Source of the DNA: Holophagaceae bacterium
GTDB taxonomy: Bacteria > Acidobacteriota > Holophagae > Holophagales > Holophagaceae
DNA length: 20,801 nt
Reading direction: 5' to 3'
Assembly: GCA_025353305.1 (NCBI GenBank)
Contig: JANXQX010000099.1
Location: 1 to 20,801, forward strand
The translations under genes and the position numbers were made by a program. Shown one piece after another: positions 1-6,056 of the stretch (its first letter is position 1; each line of letters opens with the position of its first letter). The notes beneath the pieces were generated by a model. That model had not been told where the DNA came from. It worked only from the letters and a program-made list of their open reading frames with translations, and searched no databases.

Positions 1-1
1 C

Positions 2-268
2 ATCCAGCAGGAAGGTAGCCAGATCGGACCCGAGGGCTGCCTGTCCATTCCCGGCATCCATGAAGTGCTGGAGCGTCCGAAGAAAGTGACGATCAAGAAC
101 CGCCGCCCCGATGGAACCTGGGGCGAGGTCTGGGGCGAAGACCTGATGGCCCGCGCCTTCTGCCACGAGATCGACCACCTGCGCGGACGGCTCTTCGTGG
201 AGTACTTTGGCCCGGTGAAGCGCCAGGTCATCCAACGAAGGTACCAAAAGCAGCGCAAAGCCTCGTGA
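2..268 (+). CDS. def: Peptide deformylase, C-terminal part (5' end outside window)
   Basis: This is the last 88 residues of peptide deformylase, the cytosolic metalloenzyme that removes the formyl group from the N-terminal methionine of new proteins. The frame is open from base 2. Two of the three family motifs are visible: EGCLS near residue 11 of the fragment, whose Cys is a metal ligand, and HEIDH (HExxH type) about 40 residues later, with two metal-binding His and the catalytic Glu. The first motif (GxGLAAxQ) must lie upstream of the window. The stop codon overlaps the GTG that can start the next gene, as expected for the common def-fmt operon. The basic tail after HEIDH is typical in length. 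The gene is partial only because of the window edge. Confidence 0.96.
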   Translation: MQQEGSQIGPEGCLSIPGIHEVLERPKKVTIKNRRPDGTWGEVWGEDLMARAFCHEIDHLRGRLFVEYFGPVKRQVIQRRYQKQRKAS

Positions 269-1212
269 CACGCATGACGCGCATGACGCGCATAGCCTTT
301 CTCGGTACACCCCAGGTCGCCGTGCCTGTGCTCCACCTCCTGGCTGCGGCCCACCCGGTTCATGCGGTCTTCTGCAATCCAGACCGGCCCGCGGGAAGAG
401 GCCGCCTGCTCACGGCGCCCCCCGTGAAGGCAGCAGCCATGGCCCTGGGCCTCCCCGTCCATCAACCGGAACGTTGGAAGTCCGACGAGATGAAAGCGCT
501 ATGGGCAGGCCAGGAGATAGATCTCGCCATCGTGGTGGCCTACGGTCACCTCCTGCCTTCCTGGATGCTGGATTCCTGCCGCCTGGGCGCCTGGAATCTG
601 CACTTCTCGCTGCTGCCCCGGTGGCGGGGCGCGGCGCCCGTGAACCACGCCATCCTGGTTGGAGACGCGGAAACCGGCGTGAGCCTCATGCGATTGACCC
701 AGGGTCTTGATGAGGGCCCCGTGCTGGCCATGAGCCGGCGGCCCATCACGCTGCTGGACACTTCGGAAGCACTCCTCGCGCAGTTGGCGGGCGATGCCGC
801 GGCCTTGCTGAAAAAGCACTTGCCCGCGCTCCTGGATGGAACTGCCCTGCCACAAGCCCAGGACCACGCAGCCGCCACTTTCGCCCCAAAACTCACCAAG
901 GAGATGTCGTACCTCGATGCATCCAGGCCCGCGCTCGAACTGCATAAACGCATCCGCGCCCTGCAACCCTGGCCCGGTGCCGAGCTGCATGCCGGAGACC
1001 TCCTGATTAAAGTGATCCAGGTTGGAGGCCTAAAACCCAGTGGTCTGCGATCAGGAACGCTTTGCTGGGACTCCGAGGGCGTCTGGCTGACGGCAGGGGA
1101 TGGCCAGGCGCTGGAATTCACGCGATTGCAGCGCCCCGGGAAACCCGCCCAAAGCGCTCTACAGACCCTCCAGCCCTGGGGAGCGAAGGGACTGCGGGAT
1201 CTATCCGGCTGA
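265..1212 (+). CDS. fmt: Methionyl-tRNA formyltransferase
   Basis: The enzyme transfers a formyl group from 10-formyl-tetrahydrofolate to Met-tRNA(fMet) for translation initiation. The 315-aa product has the normal family length. The N-terminal core starts with RIAFLGTP (residues 9-16). The formyl-transfer site is clear: NLHFSLLPRWRGAAPVN at 111-127 gives Asn111 and His113, and GLDEGP gives Asp149. These match the Asn-His-Asp triad of the E. coli enzyme. The C-terminal tRNA-binding domain includes LQPWPGAEL near 233-241. The start is ambiguous: GTG at 265 overlaps the deformylase stop, while in-frame ATGs at 274 and 283 lie inside a 9-bp tandem repeat, and the family core begins just after 283. 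None has a strong ribosome-binding site, so translation is probably coupled to def. Removal of the formyl group by deformylase is the partner step. Confidence 0.97.
   Translation: MTRMTRMTRIAFLGTPQVAVPVLHLLAAAHPVHAVFCNPDRPAGRGRLLTAPPVKAAAMALGLPVHQPERWKSDEMKALWAGQEIDLAIVVAYGHLLPSWMLDSCRLGAWNLHFSLLPRWRGAAPVNHAILVGDAETGVSLMRLTQGLDEGPVLAMSRRPITLLDTSEALLAQLAGDAAALLKKHLPALLDGTALPQAQDHAAATFAPKLTKEMSYLDASRPALELHKRIRALQPWPGAELHAGDLLIKVIQVGGLKPSGLRSGTLCWDSEGVWLTAGDGQALEFTRLQRPGKPAQSALQTLQPWGAKGLRDLSG
268..294 (+). repeat. Three 9-bp tandem units at the fmt start
   Basis: Three units follow each other (268-276, 277-285, 286-294) with consensus acgcgcatg. They encode TRM-TRM-TRI and place two in-frame ATG codons before the conserved core of fmt. 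The first unit differs at one base and the last ends in ATA. Confidence 0.85.
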
Positions 1213-1233
1213 ACCGTGACTGCAGGAAGCGGG

Positions 1234-3417
1234 TCATTTCGCTTTGGCCAGGGCCTCCCACTTGGAGGCGTTCGCCGGATCGAGGTTCAGGAGGATCTTG
1301 AACACCAGGGGGCCTCGGTAACCCATGCTCTGCGCCTTGAGGAAACAGTCGCGGGCGCGAGCCGTGTTTTTAGGGACTCCGGCCGAATCGCCAATCAAGC
1401 AGCGGCCACCCATGACGGCCCAAGCTTCCACAATGTCGTATTTCAGGCAGATATCGAGGAAGGCTTGGCTTTGGCAATCGGGAACCGAGGCCATGCCCAA
1501 TCGGCGCAAGGCATCCAAAACAGGCCGGCTCTCCTCCCGCTGCCCGGAGGAGACTAGGATGGAAGCGAGATAGTACTTGGTGGCCATTCGCGGATCTGGC
1601 TTCTTTTTGGCTGTGTCGGGGTCATAGCTTTCGGAAAGCTTCAGATAGAAGGGAGCGTTGATCCTTCGATCATCGCTGTTCAGCGACAGCGCAGCCTTGA
1701 GCCAGAGATCCCTGGCCCGGTCGACGTCTCCTTCGTGGTAACTCTTATCACCGGCGATCTCCATGGCCACCGGATCACCGCTTTCCGCACGTTGCGCGAT
1801 CGCCGCGTCGGAAACGGCCAGGGTTTCCTCGCCATAGACGCTGGGTTCAGCCGGGCCGTCCTGTCCACGTTCGGCGACCAAGGCGCGATAGAACCAGTAT
1901 TCGCCACCCAGGCCATCGGAATTGAGTTTGCGGAGCAGGTTCTCCCTGACGCTGCTGCCATTGTCGCCTCGGCGGTAGCGAGCGTTGCCATTGTAATAAT
2001 TATCAGAATAATTACTGCCTGACACATAGGCGGATTGGTAGAAATCCTGGATCTGGGAATGGAAACTATTATCCATTTTCCCAAAACCCTTTTTCTGGAT
2101 GAAATCAGCGATCTTGTAGAGGCAAGTGCTATCGGAATTGCTCATATTATCCTTCGCGATGCCCACGAAGAGGCGTTTCCCTTCCAGCGGCCGCTTGTTC
2201 AGCATCATCAGTTCCGCCTCTTCGAGACGGATATCGAGCTGCTTCGGGTTTGCCAGGACTGCCTTGTGCAACCAATCGATGGCCGAAGGCAGATTGGCGG
2301 TGGTTCCCAAGCCATCCCGGTAGGCCCGGGACGTATAAATCATGGCCTCAGGCTGACCCAGATCGGCCACCCTTTTCGCCAGCTGGAAGCGCGCTGCCAG
2401 CGACTCCTGGCCAGCCTTGATGGTGGCCATGGCCTTCCGTGCGGCTTCCTCCCGCACGGTGGCATCGAAACTGTTCAGGTTCGCCAGCACTCCTTCGTAA
2501 GCGGGTCGGACGATCTTCTGGTGGGAAGCGGGCCATTCCAATTTTCTGCCATGCCGGACATAGGCCTCAATATTCGAGTTCAATTCGGTTCCGGCCGGAA
2601 AGGTGGATTCCACTTTCCGTTCGAACCAACTGTAAGCGAAGGTGACGGCGAGGAAGGCGACGCCTCCGCGGAGCAGGAACGTGCTCCAACCGATGGAGAA
2701 TGTCTCGTGCATCCGCTTGGTGGTGTTCCACAAAAGGATCACCAGGGCCAGCAGCCGGAGGAAGGGGAACATGGTCAGGGGGACGGCCATGACTCCGACC
2801 ATCGCGAGGATGCCGAGGGCCTTTTTGAAATCGATCAAGTAATCGCTTTGATCGCGGCTAATGTTCCAGGCGGTGAAGACCGCCCAGATCCAGCCGAATG
2901 CGAACGCCCCCACGGAAAGCGCGAGATAGGCCAACCAGTAGCCTTTGGCAAGGGTGAACACCAGGGGATAGAGCGCCAATTCATGGAAGGCATTGGGCGG
3001 CGTGACCGAATTGAGCGAGGCCCCGATGAGATAGAGGAAGCTGAGTAAAAATCCGGTGAATATCAAAGCCAAAAAAGGAGCCACTAATGAGATGAGAAAC
3101 AGGAACGTCTGGGCTTTCCTGAATTTCTTCCAATCGACACGATGCCCGAATGCCTTGAAAGGATCGAAGTAGCCTTTTGAGAAAAACTTCCTTAGGGCTT
3201 TGAAATGCGAGGGGGGTTCCGGCTCAACGTCTGCCAGGATGATCGGAATGACAGGGCTCTCCATCATCGCAGGGGCCACGGAGACGGGGGTCCGGATGCG
3301 TGCGGCTGGAACGTCTTCGATCTCTATTTTTGGTGCGGCGAATGGATCCGCGGCTCCTAGATCGAGCCATGAGGTAGAATCGGGTTCCTGCGGAGCAGTC
3401 ATGATCAAATCATCCAT
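1234..3417 (-). CDS. Membrane protein with TPR/Sel1-like repeat C-terminus, function unknown
   Basis: I do not recognise a named family for the whole 727-aa protein. Residues 1-100 are soluble and rich in Pro/Glu. Hydrophobic stretches at about 104-135, 150-184, 199-232 and 247-264 suggest at least four membrane segments. From about residue 310 the protein is helical-repeat-like, with TPR/Sel1 signatures such as AMEIAGDKSYHEGDVDRA and, near the C-terminus, GDSAGVPKNTARARDCFLKA. These repeats usually mediate protein-protein contacts. A Tyr/Asn/Ser-rich patch (near YSDNYYNGNARY) interrupts them. The first ATG (3417) has no clear ribosome-binding site. A second ATG at 3402 follows GGATGA at a usable distance and could be the true start. 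The gene converges on fmt with a 21-bp gap and is divergent from the J-domain pair. Confidence 0.82.
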   Translation of the reverse strand: MDDLIMTAPQEPDSTSWLDLGAADPFAAPKIEIEDVPAARIRTPVSVAPAMMESPVIPIILADVEPEPPSHFKALRKFFSKGYFDPFKAFGHRVDWKKFRKAQTFLFLISLVAPFLALIFTGFLLSFLYLIGASLNSVTPPNAFHELALYPLVFTLAKGYWLAYLALSVGAFAFGWIWAVFTAWNISRDQSDYLIDFKKALGILAMVGVMAVPLTMFPFLRLLALVILLWNTTKRMHETFSIGWSTFLLRGGVAFLAVTFAYSWFERKVESTFPAGTELNSNIEAYVRHGRKLEWPASHQKIVRPAYEGVLANLNSFDATVREEAARKAMATIKAGQESLAARFQLAKRVADLGQPEAMIYTSRAYRDGLGTTANLPSAIDWLHKAVLANPKQLDIRLEEAELMMLNKRPLEGKRLFVGIAKDNMSNSDSTCLYKIADFIQKKGFGKMDNSFHSQIQDFYQSAYVSGSNYSDNYYNGNARYRRGDNGSSVRENLLRKLNSDGLGGEYWFYRALVAERGQDGPAEPSVYGEETLAVSDAAIAQRAESGDPVAMEIAGDKSYHEGDVDRARDLWLKAALSLNSDDRRINAPFYLKLSESYDPDTAKKKPDPRMATKYYLASILVSSGQREESRPVLDALRRLGMASVPDCQSQAFLDICLKYDIVEAWAVMGGRCLIGDSAGVPKNTARARDCFLKAQSMGYRGPLVFKILLNLDPANASKWEALAKAK

Positions 3418-3460
3418 AAATTGAGATTAAGCATCGTAAAATGACATATGTTACACTTTT

Positions 3461-3490
3461 ATTATAGCAAACTCCCTGGAACCTCCGCAA
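3461..3490 (-). promoter_or_regulatory. Candidate sigma-70-type promoter for the 727-aa membrane protein gene
   Basis: On the minus strand a perfect TATAAT (3466-3461) is preceded, 18 bp upstream, by TTGCGG (3490-3485), a partial match to the -35 consensus. The -10 box lies about 44 bp before the ATG at 3417. The surrounding 3418-3500 stretch is visibly AT-richer than the rest of the window. The remainder of the 3418-3688 spacer shows no gene on either strand that I can support. It must also hold the promoter of the plus-strand J-domain pair, which I could not pinpoint. Confidence 0.45.
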
Positions 3491-3688
3491 TTTATATGAC
3501 TCAAGCCGGATAGCAGCTTAGTTCAAACACCGATAACCGCATATCTCTCAGAATAAATTGATTTGAATAATTCAAGTCCGATCCTATTTTCAGCACCGGG
3601 TTCCTGGAAGCTCAAGGTTTCGGGTATTAATTCCCTAATACTTCCGCCAAGCCCTAATCTGGTGAGGTGCCTTTCGTGATCGCAACCC

Positions 3689-4465
3689 ATGCCCTCTGGG
3701 AATCCTAGTTCCCAGGGAACCATCAACGGAATGAATCCGGTGATGGCACGCGCCACGAGTTCCCTCCTGTCAGCCATGACTGTCTGGGAGCCCCTTTCTG
3801 CCCAACAGGCGCAAGTCCGTTTCCAGGCCACGGCGGAAGCACTTGGATTGGGGCCATTTTTGGAAGGCCATCCCATTCAGGTGCCTCCCTCGGGAAGCGT
3901 GGATTTACTGGGATCCAGCCTCCGCATCCTCAGAACCGCACCTGCTCCCATCCGGGAATGGGCACTAAAGGCAGCACTCGATTTGGCCCTGGGCAGCGGA
4001 ACACTGCCCCTGGCCCAGAATATGGCGCTGAGGATGGTGGCCGAGACCTTGGGCCTGGCTGTGGATTGCCTGCCCCGGCTCTTCCGTTCCAAGACGGGCG
4101 CAGGATTACCGGAACTATGGGATCCCAGTGATCCAGCGGCCTGGAAACTCAGGAAGGAGCGCAGGCGGGAAGCGTCCGGCACAGCCACGGACTGGGATGA
4201 CGCCGGCCCCTATCCCGCTCCACCTGAACAGAAAAAGCCGGTGACCGATGATCCCCGCATCGCAAGGATCAAGGCCTTGGCCCTGCTCGGATTGGAGGAA
4301 GGGGTCCCCCAAGAGGAAATCAAGAAGGCCTACCACCGCATCAGCCAGGTCCATCATCCTGACCATTACGCGGAGCTGGGTTCCGAGGCGATGACCGAAG
4401 CCACCCAGTCATTCCAACGCATCAAGGCCGCCTATGATTTCCTGCTGGGCGAGCGTGGCTCATGA
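3689..4465 (+). CDS. J-domain protein with helical (possibly TerB-like) N-terminal region
   Basis: This 258-aa soluble protein ends in a J domain (about 195-255) with an intact HPD motif at 223-225 (VHHPDHY), preceded by the basic helix KKAYHRISQ and followed by FQRIKAAYDFLL. J domains stimulate the ATPase of Hsp70 (DnaK) through HPD, so this is a likely DnaK co-chaperone. Residues about 35-130 are helical and could be a TerB-like domain, as in DjlA-type proteins, but that is only an impression. A charged, Pro-rich linker (150-190) joins the parts. It lacks the Gly/Phe and zinc-finger regions of DnaJ. The start is uncertain: ATGs at 3689, 3731, 3743 and 3776 all lack a convincing ribosome-binding site. 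The stop overlaps the next start (ATGA), so the two genes are probably co-translated. Confidence 0.85.
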   Translation: MPSGNPSSQGTINGMNPVMARATSSLLSAMTVWEPLSAQQAQVRFQATAEALGLGPFLEGHPIQVPPSGSVDLLGSSLRILRTAPAPIREWALKAALDLALGSGTLPLAQNMALRMVAETLGLAVDCLPRLFRSKTGAGLPELWDPSDPAAWKLRKERRREASGTATDWDDAGPYPAPPEQKKPVTDDPRIARIKALALLGLEEGVPQEEIKKAYHRISQVHHPDHYAELGSEAMTEATQSFQRIKAAYDFLLGERGS

Positions 4466-5367
4466 AGAATTATTACGCGCTCATGGGATTCGACCGTATC
4501 GCCGACGATCCCGACCAAGTGGCCGAGGCACTTTCCAAATTGAGCCCCCATCATCCGGAGGCTGATTCGGCCCGTGCCGTACTCGGGGACCCCGCCCGCA
4601 AAGCTCACTACGACTGGATTCTGCAGGCTTCGTTGAGGCTGGCCCGGAATCGCGAGCATTTGGGGCTGCGCGCGGACCCCTTCCTGCCCCAACCGGACGC
4701 ATGGAGACCCGCATCGTCCTCCCTGGCCGGCGGCTTACATGGAACCCGGACCCTTATGGGTTGGATTCCCGGCGCAGTTCTTGGAGCGGTGCTGCTTTCA
4801 CTCGTGGCGTTCTGGAAGGTTTCCGCGCCGCCAGCCGCCACGCCAACCAAGACCCCGCCGGTTCCGGAGATTCTGAAACCCCTCGCGGCGCCCCAGGGTG
4901 CCGTTGTGGCCCCTGAGAAAAGCGAAACCGAAACGCATAATCCGGAACTGCCCTTTCCCGGTCTGGAGCAGGTATCCCCACCCAAGCATGGCACGCTGCA
5001 AATGGAATCCACCTCGGCATTGAGGATTCCCTGGGGCGTCACAACCACGGCGGGCCAGGATTATTTTTTAATCCTGTCAGAGGCCCCCTCCCAGCGCAGG
5101 GTTTTGACGCTTTACCTCCACGGGGGAGAACCTTTTCTCGGGATGGTTCCCGAGGGTGACTTTTCCCTGTCCTATACGACAGGATTCTATTGGTACGGCC
5201 CGCAACAGCGCTTCGGCCCCGGTTCCAGGATGCTCAAGGCCGAACGGCCCTTCCGGGTGGTGCAGGATCCCGACACTGCCCCAATCTGGGAGTTGGATCT
5301 GCGGCCGGCATCAGGGCCGGATCCGCTGTTCACGGTCGATGATTCCGGGCGGGCTCCGGGCCATTAG
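4462..5367 (+). CDS. Membrane-anchored protein with degenerate J domain (HPE) and C-terminal domain
   Basis: This 301-aa product starts with a short J-like domain (1-52): NYYALMGF opens it and VLGDPARKAHYDW closes it like J-domain helix IV. The key motif reads HPE at 31-33 instead of HPD. A membrane segment follows at about 99-120, then a Pro/Lys/Glu-rich linker (121-175). The C-terminal domain (about 178-270) contains LTLYLHGGEPFLGMVPEGDF, TGFYWYG and RFGPGSRMLKA. From memory this resembles a small beta-rich domain (LVDA..TGxxVLTLFVRGG...TWYGxxxLFGPDTxxxKA) found in many uncharacterised bacterial proteins. The topology suggests the J-like part is in the cytoplasm and the C-terminal domain outside it. 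The ATG overlaps the upstream stop by 4 bp. The function is unknown; a membrane partner of the upstream J protein is an inference. Confidence 0.82.
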   Translation: MKNYYALMGFDRIADDPDQVAEALSKLSPHHPEADSARAVLGDPARKAHYDWILQASLRLARNREHLGLRADPFLPQPDAWRPASSSLAGGLHGTRTLMGWIPGAVLGAVLLSLVAFWKVSAPPAATPTKTPPVPEILKPLAAPQGAVVAPEKSETETHNPELPFPGLEQVSPPKHGTLQMESTSALRIPWGVTTTAGQDYFLILSEAPSQRRVLTLYLHGGEPFLGMVPEGDFSLSYTTGFYWYGPQQRFGPGSRMLKAERPFRVVQDPDTAPIWELDLRPASGPDPLFTVDDSGRAPGH

Positions 5368-5388
5368 GTCCCGGATGGATTCCGGCAG

Positions 5389-5949
5389 TCAGTGTGCGCT
5401 GCCAGTCGTGATGGCATAGGGATTCTTGCTCGGCGAGGTCGGGGTTTTCGGTGGCGGCGTGCCGTAGTAATTCCTGGGCTGCTTCTGTTCCCCGTAGCTC
5501 AACGGAACTTTGGCGAATCCCTTCAGCAAATCCAGGGCCACCAGGGAATCGTCTCGCCAGATGGATTTCAGGATCGTGATCGCATTGGGGGGTTCGTGGT
5601 GGTGAAAGGTCAGATAGTAGGCCTGGGTCCCATCCTCGCGCCGGAGGATTTCCAAAGTAAGATCCTTGGTCTGCTCCTGTTTTTCCTCGAGGGGCTGGAT
5701 GCGTCCCTGCCAATTGGCCATCTTGCCAAGAAAAAATTCCTCGGATGAATAGGCAGACGCCATGCCGGGCTGGGCGCGGTAGACCCGACGGCACCCTTCC
5801 ACCGAACGCAGGCTATCCGTCAATGCCTTCAAGCGTGACCATTCGCCTTGGCTCAGCTTGGGCATCGCAGGCAAGTCTGGCGCCGGCTGTGCCGCCAGGG
5901 GAGCAGCGGCCGCCACCCATGCGGGGATTGTGGCGATCAACCTCTTCAT
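5389..5949 (-). CDS. Exported protein of unknown function, 186 aa
   Basis: The product begins with a signal peptide (MKRLIATIPAWVAAAAPLAA, cleavage expected near residue 20), so it should be periplasmic or secreted. The mature part has many charged residues. It includes KALTDSLRSVEGCRR, a central LEEKQEQTKDLTLEILRRED segment and YYLTFHHHEPPNAITILKSI, and ends in a Pro/Thr-rich tail. I do not recognise a family. The start at 5949 is supported by GGAGG 7 bases upstream; the frame stays open upstream to 6210 but without a signal for initiation. The gene lies 103 bp downstream of the 978-aa TPR gene on the same strand, with a likely terminator between. It converges on the J-domain pair with a 21-bp gap. 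Confidence 0.82.
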   Translation of the reverse strand: MKRLIATIPAWVAAAAPLAAQPAPDLPAMPKLSQGEWSRLKALTDSLRSVEGCRRVYRAQPGMASAYSSEEFFLGKMANWQGRIQPLEEKQEQTKDLTLEILRREDGTQAYYLTFHHHEPPNAITILKSIWRDDSLVALDLLKGFAKVPLSYGEQKQPRNYYGTPPPKTPTSPSKNPYAITTGSAH

Positions 5950-6034
5950 GTTCCATCCTCCACCCTCCGATCCTTGTAGACCTGGTGAAGGCGCACGGAG
6001 GCCCTTTGATGATATACCGGAAAAGATGGCGCGG

Positions 6035-6056
6035 AAAACCTGAGAGCCTGTCTCAG
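6035..6056 (-). terminator. Probable Rho-independent terminator of the 978-aa TPR gene
   Basis: On the minus strand CTGAGA-CAGGC-TCTCAG forms a perfect 6-bp stem with a 5-nt loop (6056-6040) and is followed by GTTTT. The TGA stop of the TPR gene (6055-6053) lies inside the first arm. The T run is short, so efficiency may be modest. Confidence 0.5.

Noticed and set aside
2035..3048. A 337-codon plus-strand open frame opposite the 727-aa membrane protein gene
   Set aside because: It is antisense to a gene with clear membrane and repeat structure; its translation is low-complexity His/Gly/Gln-rich with no domain, as expected for a shadow in G+C-rich DNA.
3523..3876. A 117-codon minus-strand open frame between the membrane protein and J-domain genes
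   Set aside because: It partly overlaps the J-domain gene in antisense and shows no signal peptide, domain or initiation signal.
5371..5385. Hairpin CCGGA-TGGAT-TCCGG between convergent stops
   Set aside because: The 5-bp stem has no T run on either strand and such short G+C stems are common here, so I do not call a terminator.
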